A stretch of DNA of 64,000 bases from Camellia lanceoleosa (taxonomy: Eukaryota; Streptophyta; Magnoliopsida; Ericales; Theaceae), in NCBI GenBank assembly GCA_025200525.1, contig CM045770.1, forward strand, positions 136,800,200 to 136,864,199. The letters are read 5' to 3'. A program made the position numbers and the translations under genes. Below the pieces are notes generated by a model. The model ran no database searches, had not been told where the DNA came from, and saw only the letters and a list, made by a program, of their open reading frames with translations. Below, piece by piece: positions 1 to 11,807 of the stretch (its first letter is position 1; the number at the start of each line of letters is the position of its first letter).

Positions 1-838
1 GGATAGAAATGGGAGAACTTAGCCAACGTCTAAATTAGTTAGTTAAATGACGAAATTAACCCTTAAGTATATATATAAAATTTATTTGGGTATATTACAC
101 TTACCTCTCCTGAGGTTTCTGACAGATATAGAGACCTCCCTTGCAGTTTCAATAATTACAATAACCTCCCTCACTTTATCAGACAATGTCTCTCCCATTT
201 TTTGACTGTCATTTACATACTTCACAGAACTAGCTGATGTCATCAAAGCTAAACACTGAAATGCCTAAAATGCCCTCAGGTGTCCTCAATCCATGTATAT
301 ATACCAATACCAAATATTGGCTCGTCATCCACCCGAACGTCTGGAATAGTGCTCATTGTTTTCTTTTTTTTTTTTTTTTACTATTGAAACCTTTTATTTA
401 AAATCACAACAACAAGTAGGTTATCCATAACAATTAAAATTTATTCTTATTTATTTATTTTATAGTATCACTCCAATCAAAATTTTAGCTTACAGTGAGG
501 TGAACACTAGAAGCATAAACAATTTTAGCTTACTCCAATCAATTTAATCCTTTTATTCAAATTTGGTTAATGTTTTGTATGATTGATAAATACAAAATCA
601 TTAATTTTAACTTCCAATTTAAGCAAAATAACCAAATTAAAATTAGATTTAAAGTATAAAAAATAAAAATAAAATTTGAATCAAACTACAGGGAACAAAA
701 GTATAATTAACTTCTTCTTTTTTTCATTTGAATGCCGGCACAAATTAGTATTAAATCAATCATGTAACATAATAGTCCAACATAGACCTAATGTTTCATT
801 TTATGCATAAGTTATTTTCAATTGACTTCACTACTAAA

Positions 839-1002
839 TCCATTATAGGGTGAATTATATAAAATTGGTAAATCACTTAGAAAATATTTTTCAAAGCCAT
901 GGTAGATTTTCAACCAACTGAATCCATTTTAGAGTGAAATATATAAAATTGGTGAATCACTTAGAAAATATTTTTAAAAGAAATGGAAGATTTTCAACCC
1001 AA
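839..1002. repeat. Two-copy tandem repeat, period 84 bp
   Basis: A block starting 'tccattatagggtgaattat' at 839 recurs as 'tccattttagagtgaaatat' at 923. Both continue through an almost identical stretch ending in 'agattttcaacc'. This is a local non-coding duplication that has since diverged by roughly 10-15 percent. Confidence 0.75.
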
Positions 1003-3406
1003 AATTATTCAGTTTGACATGTAACTGCATAAAAAAACAAAGTAGATAGAGTGTGCCATGTCTCTCTTCCCTTTTTTTCAAAAATAAAAATTTGAGAATT
1101 ATTAAAACATGAAGGTAGCCATTAGAATCTATGAATTTATTGAAACAAAAAACTAAACTTGATCAAGGACCCTATATTCATCCACAGTTTTTCATCCTAA
1201 AGCATCCTCAGTCACAGATTTACTAAACTCAAATCTTACAACAACTAAACTTAACAGTAAAAAAGAAACATATGCTACTATATGGTATGAACATCGAGTA
1301 CTTTTCTTGATCTTTTATTCCCCATCTTCTCCACCTACTATTCCATTTGATTGTCTCTAGCTTTGCCTAAAATCGAGTTATGATCCATACTGAACATATT
1401 CACAACCTCCACTATTAGGTCATCCATCAACAATTTCTCAATTTCCGTACCTATCGCGTCCACGCCATCCCTAGAATCGAGCCACTACATCTCCCTATCC
1501 AACACCCTCTCTGTCACATCCTCATGCATGCTGTTCTCTTCACTTGCCAACACCTTATGTAGCTCGTAACCGATCCCATGTTTCTTCCTTGTAAGGCTCA
1601 CCTTCCCTATTGGCTGCTTCATCCACAAGAGTGAGTCCACAAACTGATGGAACATTTCAAAGAGCCTGAAATTTATGAGGTCAAACAGGAGCTTAAGTGT
1701 TAGGGTCAGCATCATCATATCCAGAGTCGATTAGCACATTAGCTAGATAGACAGATTCCTAACTCTCATCATTAATTACTTCATTATCCTCTGAGACCGA
1801 GACAAATCCTTGGCCAACATCTTTGTCACTTGGTGTAAGCATTAGTCCATCTGCATTTGCTCTAGACTCCATCTTGTAGCTTAAGCTGCATTGGAAGCCC
1901 TACCAGTAACAAAGAACATAAAGAGAAATTAAAGCAGAATAGTTAAACTATAGTTTATCATACAATGACTGATGTAGTATATGGAATTTATTGTTCAATG
2001 AACGATATAGTATATGGAATGGACTTGATCTATGCTCATTAAAGGCCAAAAAAAGGTAAGATCAAAAATTGACTTGCTCACACTATACTACTCATTAAAA
2101 GTCAGAAGGGTATTGATTCATTAACTGTATAAAATAAATACTAACCCATTGCGCCTATAGCATGTGTATAACTGTATGATGTCCCAATATTGCAATGAAT
2201 TTTTTGTTATCATTTGTTAACATCATGGCTTTTGTATATGGGCCTAGCCAACACAACCTACAGAATAAATTAGATGCTATGACCATAATTCTAATAGTTT
2301 TGACACACTAGTAAATGAATAAAAAGTTTTGGTTTGGGTTACTGTGAAGATCAGCATTGACTCTCTCAAAGCATTCTGAACCAGGTGATATTACGTATAC
2401 ATCTTCCATAAATGGGGCTTCCAAAACTAAAACTCGACTCGAATGATCAACCTCCTTTGAGTTTGCTGGAGATTATGGTTCAAGTACTGGACATTGCAGC
2501 TGAACTGTCTCCTCTTCAGATGGCCCAATTTAAGGTACTTGGGACATCATAAATGAATAAGAAGAATATCTTCAAATGAAAAAAGAAACATTGTTAATTT
2601 AATTATATTCATAGGAAGTATTTTGCAAGCATTTAATGTATGTATAATGCATTTATCGATGATAATGTAAAATAGAAAGAACTATCGAACAATTAAGAAT
2701 CTCCAAATAAATATTTATATTATGCACCATCAATTGTCTACAAGTTTCCAGAAAATCAATCCATTTCTAGCAAAATCAAGCCTCCCAAAAAGAAGCAAAT
2801 GATGAATAGATGAAGATATAAAGCAAACTAATTCTGGTTTGGAAGACGGCGGGGAACCAGAAAAAGTAAAAATACATAAAGTTGTGGTTACACATTTGTA
2901 TGTGCATACAAATGCGATTCCATACTTGTTCACTCTGTGTGGGTCCTCGTATGTCAATATCTATACAAAGACCAAATTAGGATTGACAGATCTGTTAAAA
3001 CACATTTTGGATATAATTGATAGAGTACCACAGAAACAATTACAAAAACCATAAAGGCAATAGAGAGTTTTGAATCAATTAAAAAAGAAAGAAAATAAAA
3101 TAAAACAGAAGATAAACAATTAGCATCAGGATAAAAATATTCTGAACTCTAAAGCTTTCTTAACACTACATTTTTTTTCCATCAAATTTTAAAAATAAAA
3201 ATAAATGAACTCCTGCAATGTCCCACTTTCTGATAAATTCTATGGTTGATAAACAATTACAAAAAGTCAAACCACCAATATCATGCAATCAACCCACTCT
3301 TGTAAGAAAGGAAACATTAGCTTTGGTTAAGATGTGGATTCAAAATGCTAACAAAGATCTACAATATAAAATACCAAGAGAAACAAAAGATACAATAGTC
3401 CATTAA

Positions 3407-3862
3407 TGTACAAATCACACTAATACTCATACTTCCAAACTCAAAATACTTCTCAAAATGTTTGTGATTCTGGATACTTTCTATATCATGTACTGTATCA
3501 ATGCTTTTGATCTTATGATACACGTTAACATCAAAATATATAAAAATAGAAACAAACATAAAAGTAAATCAAAATATATAAACATATGTGCAAAAAAAAA
3601 TTTAATGATTAGATAGTGATATACAAAGTAGCTGTGAATGTACAAATCACACTGGAACTGTTTTCCAAACTAAAAAATGCTTCTCAAAATGTTTGCCACC
3701 GTGTGGGACTTTCTATATCATGCACCGTATCAACGCTTTTGACCTTATCATACACATTAACCTCAAAATATATAACAATACAAACAAACATAAAAGTAAA
3801 TCAAAATATATAAACATATGTGCAAAAAGTTTAATTATTAGATAGCGATATATAGAGCAATA
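3407..3862. repeat. Two-copy tandem repeat, period about 232-242 bp
   Basis: The block beginning 'tgtacaaatcacact' at 3407 recurs at 3639. The shared tail 'aacatatgtgcaaaaa' is at 3581 and again at 3823. Between these the copies align throughout with substitutions and small indels. The duplication lies in AT-rich non-coding DNA and carries no gene. Confidence 0.8.
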
Positions 3863-4509
3863 ATGTGTTATGCTCATGCATAATATATGAAGCCAATATT
3901 GACTTATTCAATCTAATAATATAAGTTAAATACTTAGTCCATGCACAATAATTAGTGGAACGGGACAAAATTTGATAATTGTAGGAATTCAAAAAGGATA
4001 TTTGTGTTGTAGTAAACAGACATGGAAATTAACAAAACGGAAGCTAGTATGTCTTGCACTCAAAATTATATAGAATAATGTAAATGGTTGGAATGAATAT
4101 ATATATATATATATATAAGAGCAATTATTAAATTCCAAGCAACATGAGAAAATGTGGCATTAAATTCCAAGAAATGTAGAGATATATAGATGCAAAGGAG
4201 GGCAAGGAAAGCATCAACTGGCATACTTGAACTGCCCTACCCTAATGCGACAAGGTTAAGTGGGGTATGCTTGAGAGTGGGACAAGCTGAGTTAAATTGG
4301 ATTTGGAGCGGGTACAGATTTGGAATGCAAGCTTGCTAGAGAATATTTTAAACATAACTATTAACTTAGTGGCTTTGCATGGATAAGAGTCAAGCAAGGA
4401 TACTCCCAATTCCACAAAAGAACTAGTGGTTTTCAATTTGGCAAAGTCAATATGGATGAGCATTATAACATGACGCAAAATGACCGCAAACGTTTGGAGT
4501 GAAAATATG

Positions 4510-5034
4510 CGTGATGGCGTATTAGGGTGACTTGGGAGACTTTTTTCAATGCCTTCTAGGACAAGTTTTTTTCCACCCACAGCAAGGGAGAAGTTTTTGA
4601 AGCTTCAACATTTGAACACACCAGTGGTTGAGTTTGAAGCTGTTTTCATGAGTTTGTCAAGGTTCGCACTAGAACTTGTAGCGACGAAAGAATGCTGTTG
4701 CATTGAGTTAGAGAAGAGGTTGAGGATCGGGCTCCTTTTCAAGGTGGTCGTGTCTATGATTAGAGATTATGGTCGCCTAATGCAAGCAGCAGCTCACTTA
4801 AAGTCCTTGATTCAAACAAAGGAAGAGCAAATGGAGGGCTCTAAGCAGAGAAGTTAGGATGTTCAAGGGGATGCTAGGGACAACAAACGACAAAGGGTCT
4901 TCACCTGACAGTAGTCCCAGATAGCGCAATTTAGATCCACCTTTCCCATATTGAGTTCTGATTCTGGGAGAGGTAACCAGGGTGGTTTCACTTGCTTTAA
5001 GTGTGGTTAGTTAGGCCACAAATCTTTAGGTTGC
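4510..5034 (+). pseudogene. Gypsy (chromovirus-type) gag remnant with zinc knuckle
   Basis: The frame at 4549-4857 resembles the retrotransposon gag core of plant Ty3/gypsy elements, with the family-typical order of a 'FEAVFMSLSRFA' segment, then 'VVSMIRDYGRLMQAAAHL', then a charged 'QTKEEQMEGSKQR' tail. Downstream at 4993-5034 a CX2CX4HX4C zinc knuckle has exact spacing, but a TAG stop at 5008-5010 falls inside it. A second knuckle near 5116 keeps CYQCG but has lost its His and last Cys. The gag is clearly dead. It heads the element whose protease and RT follow on the same strand. Confidence 0.75.
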
Positions 5035-5390
5035 CTACAGAGAGGAGGATGACAACAGTCTACGCCATCCTTGACTCGTTCTCAAGGTCAAGGCCAAAGG
5101 AGAGGGCATCCGCCTACTTGTTATCAGTGTGGGGTAGTCGGAGCACTTGAGGAGATTTTGCTCTTAAGTAGGTGGCACATTTGGTGCATTTGGTTTGAGA
5201 CAAACACAGAGCCATCATCGTACCCAATCAGCATAGGACTCGAGGGCCAATCAAGGAGCCTTTTCAGCTCAATCTATGTGCCAGACCTATGCTTCGATGG
5301 ATGAGCAGGTAGAGTAGAGACCTTCAGGGTGTGTGTATGCTATTACCATACCGGATCAGTCGCTAGCACCTTCTGCTGTGGGAGGTAACT

Positions 5391-5798
5391 TTGTTGTTCA
5401 ACTCTATTGCCAACGTGTTAATTGATACTAGTGCATCTCATTTCTTCATTTCACCTGTATTAGCATCAATTTTGGGATTAGAAATGGCTCAGTTAGTGTC
5501 TCTGCTCAGGGTAGATTCACCAATTGGAGGTAAGGTTGTCTTGGATCGGAGATGTCACGATTGTGAAATAAAGGTTGCCGGTTATCGACTTCCTTTTGAT
5601 TTTGTTTTATTAGACATGTCGAGTTTTGATGTCATCTTGGCCATGGATTGGTTGTCTTTATATTGTGCCGTCATAGATTGCCACTGTAGGAGAGTTACCA
5701 TGTGTACCTCAAGTGGTGATTGCTTTTATTTCTGGGGGATTGAAGATATTAGATTTTTATCATCATTGTACAAAATCATGTGGTCTGGACGAGCTTAA
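5391..5798 (+). pseudogene. Gypsy retropepsin (aspartic protease) remnant
   Basis: This open frame has the layout of plant gypsy proteases. An active-site box reads DTSAS where the family has D-S/T-G-A-S, so the glycine is replaced. About 70 residues later comes the hydrophobic 'FDVILAMDWL' flap-side motif, for which FDVILGMDWL is typical. It lies between the gag zinc knuckles and the RT, as expected for a gag-pol polyprotein. The lost glycine and surrounding stops indicate no activity. Confidence 0.75.
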
Positions 5799-5869
5799 TT
5801 TCCTCCATGTAACCTTCTTGGGTAATGAGAGTGATGTGGTCTGAGGTAGCTCACTGAGAGTAGTTTGTG

Positions 5870-6440
5870 AATACCCTGACGTCTTTCCTGAAGACCTTAC
5901 CAGTTTGCCACCCTATCGGGAGATTGAATTCTCCATTGACCTAGTGCTTGGCATGGCATCGATTTTCCTGGCACCGTATAGATTTGCCTTAGCCGAGTTG
6001 CACGAGTTGAAGATTCAAATCCAAGAACTGTTAGATAAGGGCTTTATCCACCCTAGTACTTCACCTTAGGGAGCGTCGACTTTCTTTGCAAAGAAGAAAG
6101 ATGGCACATGGCAACTGTGCATCGATTACCGAAAGTTGACCTTGGTAACTGTTAAGAACAAGTACCCATTGCCACGAATAGTTGATTTGTTTGACTAGTT
6201 GAAGGGGTCGTGTTGTTTTTCAAAGATCGATTTGAGATCAAGTTATCACCAGTTACGGGTGAAGAAGTAGTACATTCAGAAAACTGCTTTACGTACACAA
6301 CATGGCCACTATGAGTTCTTAGTGATGCCTTTTGGGTTAACCAATGCACCGGCTTCATTTATGGACTTGATGAACTGAGCCATTCATGAGTTCTTAGATC
6401 GATTCGTGGTTGTCTTCGTCGATGACATCTTAGAGGAAAA
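5870..6440 (+). pseudogene. Gypsy reverse transcriptase remnant, 3' truncated
   Basis: Translation gives chromovirus-type RT blocks in order: an approach segment with [21 protein letters not shown], a [16 protein letters not shown] block, [31 protein letters not shown], and the catalytic VFVDDI near 6416. Several in-frame stops interrupt it, for example after STSP, LFD and LRVKK. Homology stops just after the catalytic aspartates. The next sequence belongs to an antisense Tat-type element, so the thumb, RNase H and integrase of this copy are missing here. Confidence 0.8.
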
Positions 6441-6496
6441 TGAAGGCCACAGACGACATAAATAACACAAGATAAAAAGTCCACAAAAAGTTAGAA

Positions 6497-7775
6497 TGAC
6501 AGGGATGGGTGTACACATCGCTTCATCGCTTCGTGGTTGTCATTCTTACGAATCTCGTACAAAAAGTCCTCCACTTGGGATGGGTGTACACATCGTAGTA
6601 AAGGACCAGTAAAAGATCTCTTGTACAGATGGCCTTCTGCTAACAGGCAGAACCTGGCCGGCTTTAGTCTGATCTTGTGGGCTTCCCTTATGTCTTCTGG
6701 GAGCTTGCCAGCTCTTAGGAACATAACTATGGTGTCCATCCAACTTGGACCCAACTCCATGCACATTACTTCATACTCTGTTGTCAAAGGTTCAATACTT
6801 GGGTCAGATAGATAATCCATCATAATTATTCTTGGCTCACTTGACTTTATAGCACTAGCTAGGTTTGCTAGGACGTCAGGATGACTGTTATCATCTCGAC
6901 TGACTTGTTGTAGCCAGTAGCTTTAGAATTATGTAAGCAACTTGATGACCTCCTTCACATCCTTTCATCTCGGGCTATGTATTCACCCGTCGCTTGATTT
7001 ATAATAAGCTGGTAGTCGTAAAAGACTACCACATCCTCAGCTTCCATTGCTACTACAAGTTTCAAGCCAGCAATTAGTGCTTCATATTCTGCTTCGTTGT
7101 TTGAGGCCTTGAACCCCAAACGGATGGACTGTTCTATCATTCGTCCATTTGGCGAAAGCAAAAACACTCATCGCCGATGTAAATGTCATAGAGTTTTATT
7201 TTTTCTTTACTCTTCATCTGTCTGGCCGGTGTGGGATTCTGTCGTCCTAATCGATTCTCCTTCGATTGTCCCAAGCACCCTAGACCGAGGTGAACTGGTG
7301 TTGGTCTTGGGCAACTGCCTGGAGTGAATTTTGCAACAAAGTTGGCTAAAACCTGACCCTTTATCATTGTCCTTGGCTTGAATTCTAAGTCATACTGACC
7401 TAGAACTCCAGCCCATCGCGCCACTCTACCTGTCAAGTCTCCATGTTGCAACAGAGACTTTAATGGATGCTCTGTCAATACCATAATCCTGTGGGCTTGG
7501 AAATAATGGTTCAGTTTCTTTAAAGCCATTACCAGAGCTAGCGTCAACTTTTCCAAGGATAGGTACTTGGTTTCTGCACTAGCCAAGGTCTTGCTAACAT
7601 AGTACACTGCCTTCTGCTCTCTTTTTTCCTCTTGGATTACTGTGGCACTAATAGCGTGATCTAAAACCGCTATGTGTAAGAACAACTCTCCTCCTGGTAC
7701 TAGGTTTGATAATACCGGTGTTGTGTCAAGTACCTTTTCAAGTCAGCCAGGGCGACTTTGCATTCTTTTGTCCAC
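6497..7775 (-). pseudogene. Tat-lineage gypsy pol fragment (RNase H, second RNase H)
   Basis: On the minus strand, 7775 to about 7350 encodes the RT-RNase H region: TKECKVALADLKRYLTQ, then YYVSKTLASAETKYLSLEKL, then LTGRVARWAGVLGQYDLEF. A second RNase H follows at 7167-6955 with FKASNNEAEYEALIAGL, and then a linker (6823-6497) of the kind that precedes integrase. The extra RNase H is typical of the plant Tat branch. No integrase, LTR or target duplication is visible, so this is a fragment. A short duplicated block containing 'gatgggtgtacacatcg' (6502 and 6577) marks its damaged 3' end. Confidence 0.75.
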
Positions 7776-8460
7776 AAAAAGTTTGTGGGCCAAATTTGGG
7801 CCCAGTTCATTATGGTACCCAGTTTGTTTGTGGCCTTCTTTTGTGGTCAACTGCAAACTTTGGGGTGAAATTTTACGTTTTGTTTTGGAAAAATATTTGC
7901 AAAACAATGGTTTTACTTGGAGTTTATGAAACAAATCTTTTGTTTGAAAAAGAAGTGAGTTTGGACAAATTTTGAGAAAAAGTATAAGTAGAAAAAGAAT
8001 TTTTTTTTTTTTTTTTTTATAATAAAAAAACTCTCGTTTTAACAAGTTGCGTGATTGTTTCTTTACCTCATGTGGTTGAATTGTGTAGTAGTTTGACTTG
8101 TAATGTTAGTTAAGTGTTTTGGTTTTGAATGAGTTTGGTGTTGGTCATTTTTGGTTGTGACAGAGAGTTATCTCTGTGGACCTTGGGATTTGGGTGTACT
8201 TCTTTTCCTTGGTGGGGATTGACTGGGAATCCTTGGTTGGGAGTGTGGTCTTCATTTGGTGTTCGAGTGTTGAGCACTCAGTTGTTGTTGGGTCACATAT
8301 GCACGGTTAGAATGTGGTTGGTGTTTGGACAGGAGTAGCTCAGGAGTCTTTGGCGCACTAAAGTGTTGAACCGAGATCCAGGAACGTGTTCTGTATATGG
8401 ATCGAGTTTTAAGTTAGGTGTTGTGCTCCAGTTTGTGTTTGGATTGCCTTTTGTTTCAAT
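7776..8460. other. Unassigned spacer between gypsy fragments
   Basis: Nothing here could be matched to a protein family. It is G/T-rich on the plus strand with a poly-T run at 7999-8019. It lies directly before the polypurine tract of the next LTR, where the end of a chromovirus integrase would be expected, so it may be its eroded remains (inference). Confidence 0.4.
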
Positions 8461-8503
8461 TCATTTCCAATTTCGAGGATGAAATTTCTTAGGGTGGGGA
8501 GGT

Positions 8504-10707
8504 TGTATCACTCCAAAAAATCTCTTTTTCTTTTTCATCACTCAAGCGATGAAATGATCACTCAGCGTCTTGAAGCTTCAGATTTTTGCAGTTTGAGATT
8601 CTGGGAGCTATTAATTTTCACTCGAGCGCAGACTTGGTCGCTCGAGCGGTGTGGAGTCTCTGACGCTCGAGCATAGGAGTGGTCGCTTAAGTGATTTTTT
8701 TGGGATCAGTATCTTTAAAAGCCATTTTGGTCCACTTTTCGTCATTCTTTCATATTCTTTCTCTCTCCTCTTCCTCCATTCCACCATTTTTTAGGGTTTC
8801 AAGCCTTCAAGCTTGATTTTCATCTCTTTTTACTCGTTTTCTATCCCATGTTCCTTTTATAAAATATAAAGCACACTTTCTATCCATCCGAACGGATTGC
8901 ATTTTCATCGAAGTTGGAATTTTGGGTTTCTTCTCTTCTTGCTAGAGGTAGGGATTTCTTTGCTTCTCTTCAATATTTTCTAATAGATATATGGGTGGTA
9001 GATTTATATTACATAAAAACCTCATTTTGAGGAAATTTTCATAAACGCATGCAAAGGAAGTTAGGATTTTCAAATTATAGGGGTTGAATTTATGATTGAA
9101 GTGGAATATGAACAAATTGGAGTTTGTAGAATGTAGTTTTGTGCCTTAGAGTAAAAAGCCCTAATTTTTGTTAAACCCTAATTATGGTTTCTTTGTTATA
9201 AAGATTAAATATTGTTTATTTGACCCTAAATTCTTGAAATTAAGTTTATACTTGGTTTAATATGAGTTTGAATAATGATAATTAGATGTTGTGAAAATGA
9301 TTATGGTTTATGAGGGCTATGTTGGAGAAATTGATTGTTGGAAATTGAATTAATAAATTGTTGATGTTAATTGTAGAGAAGTAAAGAATATTGTGGAGAA
9401 CAAATTGTAATTGTTTCTAAAGATAACTCTTACACTTATTTTGGAATGTGTAGTTGGTTAATTGTATAATGAAATTAATGAACGATGTTGGTGGCATATT
9501 CATGAGTTGTAATAATGAATAACATGATGAATTGATGGATTGTGATATTGGAATAAGGGTCTGTTTCCTTCCGGCTTGTGACCAGTAAAGCGTGGCGCTT
9601 GATAGAGATTTTGCATTATTTCCAGAGTAGTGCCCGAAAAAGTGTGTGATCTCTTGAGATGTGTGGATGTTCCGCGTTCCTTCCGGCTTGTGACCAGTAA
9701 AGCATAGCGCTTGATAGAGGTTTTGCATTCTTTCTAGAGTAGCGCCCGAAAAAGCGTGTGGTTTGTTGATATGGCTCAGTAATGGAGCCGGTTGTTGGTC
9801 ATGGACTTGTGCGAAATAATCATAATGGGCTTGGTATGTGTAAATGGGATACATGGAAATAAATTGATTTATTTTATATAAATTGGTTATTTGGTATGTG
9901 TTAAAGTAAGTGTAGTTACATGTGTATGGTCTCTTTTGGGAAATGGGTTAAAAGCCATTTCCCAACTTTTAACCCATTTTTTGTCACATCATCTCTCACA
10001 TTTTTTACACATTTTTTTTAAAAAAAAAAGTCAAAAAAAGCCAAGAAGTCAGTTTTTAATCATCTTCCCAAAACACCCTATAGTTAAAGATATACGGATT
10101 ACAGTGGAATGTATGATCATTAGTAATGCATGGTGCATAGGCCTAAGACCTTTATGAAATGTTAAAAAGGGACTTTTAAGAAAGACTGCCACAAATTCAT
10201 AGAAGAATGGTAAGAAGATAAAAGAAAAGTGTTGCGTTTTAAAAGTTTAGTAGCTTTCCATGAGGATGGTATTACCTATGTGTAATTTATTTTGAGTATA
10301 AAAGGCACACTATTTATTTTATTTATTTATGTATCATCCTTTAGCATTTATGGTCACATATATCTATCGATTTTATTGTCGAGAATCATAGTAGACCCCC
10401 GCTGGACATATTTGTTCATCCCATGTTATTTTTTTACCATTTTCAGGAACAGAGTTGGAAACACTAGTTTGAATATGGTTGTAAATGAGAGATATGTTGT
10501 GAATTGAGATTTATGAGTGTCCTTTCATGCAATTATTTTCTATGAGCATTTCAATGTAAACCTTGGCATGTATTATTGTTGTATTTATCCGAGAGGGAAC
10601 ATTTTCTATTCACCTAAGTGTAAGGTTATTCTCCTACATGTTATGTAATTGGACTTAATTTAAAGGCTTTGGTAATGTGTTTGGATGATAAAAATTAGGG
10701 CGTAACA
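8504..10707 (+). repeat. Long gypsy LTR (LTR-1), about 2.2 kb
   Basis: The left edge is a 'cgaggatgaaatttcttagg' pol-end/polypurine signature followed by TGTATCAC at 8504. The right edge is GCGTAACA, followed by a tRNA-Met-type primer-binding site TGGTATCAGAGC at 10711. The LTR thus carries both a PPT on its left and a PBS on its right. Inside are a cluster of 'ctcgagcg' motifs (8540-8700), a 112-bp tandem repeat (9565-9763) and a hAT-MITE-like insert near 9930-10078. It is oriented as the plus-strand gypsy around it. Confidence 0.7.
9565..9763. repeat. 112-bp tandem duplication inside LTR-1
   Basis: The sequence 'ttccttccggcttgtgacca' starts at 9565 and again at 9677. It is followed in both copies by 'gtaaagc', a 'gcttgatagag' box and 'gcccgaaaaag'. 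The second copy is partial. The block lies in the 3' half of the LTR and codes for nothing obvious. Confidence 0.85.
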
Positions 10708-10710
10708 ACT

Positions 10711-10722
10711 TGGTATCAGAGC
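10711..10722 (+). other. Primer-binding site (tRNA-Met type)
   Basis: TGGTATCAGAGC lies three bases after the end of LTR-1. It matches the 3' end complement of initiator tRNA-Met used by most plant LTR retrotransposons. It shows that LTR-1 serves as a 5' LTR for the short internal region that follows. Confidence 0.85.
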
Positions 10723-11059
10723 TAACCGGGTTTGAAAACCTTGAGCTCGTGGGAAGTGGTTTTTACCACAATGGGTTGGCTTCTTTTGGTGAGGACGTTG
10801 CATGTAGAAAGTATTAGGTGTAAGAAATTATGTGTTGCATTTGTGTGGACTTGGGGTTGAGTTTCAAGTATGGTGCTCGTAGCCAGCTAACTTGTATTAA
10901 GATCTCATTGGAAACACGTTTGATCAACGTGGTTTCTGGTGAAAGTTCTTTAGAAGTTCCGGGACAAGTGGTTATCCTTGTAGACTTGACTTGATTCAGT
11001 GGCATGAAGTTTAAAATTGTTTTTGTGCTGCGTGAATATATGTTAAGTTGGTTTCGTGT

Positions 11060-11720
11060 CTTGGCAAGAAGAGTTAGTATCTCGAGAAAGGGCTAGAATT
11101 AGCACTTATTCATAAGAGGTTGGTTTCATCTCAGAGTCACTAGAACAGCTATGCCGACCGTAGAAGGAGACCTTTGTCTTTTGAGGTAGGAGATTATGTA
11201 TTCTTGAAAATATCACCAAGGCGAGGGTTAATGAGATTTGGAAAGAGCGGGAAGTTGTCTCCTAAATTTATTAGGCTTTTTGAGATTCTAGAGTAGATTG
11301 AGAAGGTAGCTTATCATTTGGCCTTGTCGCCCCAACTTTCTGGGGTCCATGACATGTTTCATATTTGTATGCTCTGGAAATACAAGCTTGATCCTTCACA
11401 TGTGCTGGATTGGGCCGAGTTAGATGTAGATGAGGATGCCTTGTACAAGGAGAGACTGGTTCTAGTGTTAGATACTCGGGACCAAGTCTTGAGAAGCAAG
11501 ACTATTCCTTTGGTTAAGGTATTGTGGCAACACCATGGGGTTGATGAGGCGACTTAGGAGCGTGAGGCGAAAGTTATGAGAAGTATTCAGACCTATTTGT
11601 TGATGTTTAAGACTCGTATTGGAAATTTTATTCATGTTGTAAAATGTAAACATTGTATATGTTTTGGAAAGTTGAACTGTAATATTCTGTGTTGAAAGAC
11701 TCTGTGTTATCATTGTTGCT
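11060..11720 (+). pseudogene. Gypsy integrase C-terminal remnant
   Basis: The frame reads through chromovirus integrase C-terminal landmarks: SYADRRRRPLSFEVGDYVFL, MRFGKSGKLSPKFI, VAYHLALSPQLSGVHDMFHI, a segment with PSHVLDW, and KTIPLVKVLWQHHGVDEAT. Stops replace the Trp after EAT (TAG at 11555-11557) and interrupt 'LE-IEKVAYH'. Only the integrase tail survives between PBS and PPT, so gag, protease, RT and most of integrase have been deleted from this copy. Confidence 0.8.
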
Positions 11721-11807
11721 AGTGTGGATGGTTATTGATTTGATTTAAATTCAGTGATTGTTGGTTTGATTTAAATTTCGTGGGCGAAATTTCTTAAGGA
11801 GAGAGAT

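Larger units (their letters stand above)
1..4480. other. AT-rich non-coding region, no gene recognised
   Basis: No open reading frame here looks like a known protein, and codon structure is absent on both strands. The stretch is AT-rich with poly-A/T runs and an (AT)n tract near 4096-4117. Positions 85-200 resemble an end fragment of a common plant MITE type rich in 'acctcccctgaggttt'-like sequence. Two diverged tandem duplications are listed separately. The last few hundred bases run into the decayed gypsy gag that starts near 4510. Confidence 0.6.

Noticed and set aside
2730..3054. Overlapping small ORFs on both strands
   Set aside because: They are short, AT-rich and without codon bias or resemblance to known proteins. 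They are likely random.
9565..9763. Possible CRISPR-like or satellite array
   Set aside because: There are only two copies of a 112-bp unit inside an LTR, with no regular spacers, in a plant nuclear context.
10711..10722. tRNA-Met-like sequence
   Set aside because: Only the 12-base complement of the tRNA 3' end is present, as at 25617, 35928 and 41597. These are primer-binding sites and not tRNA genes.
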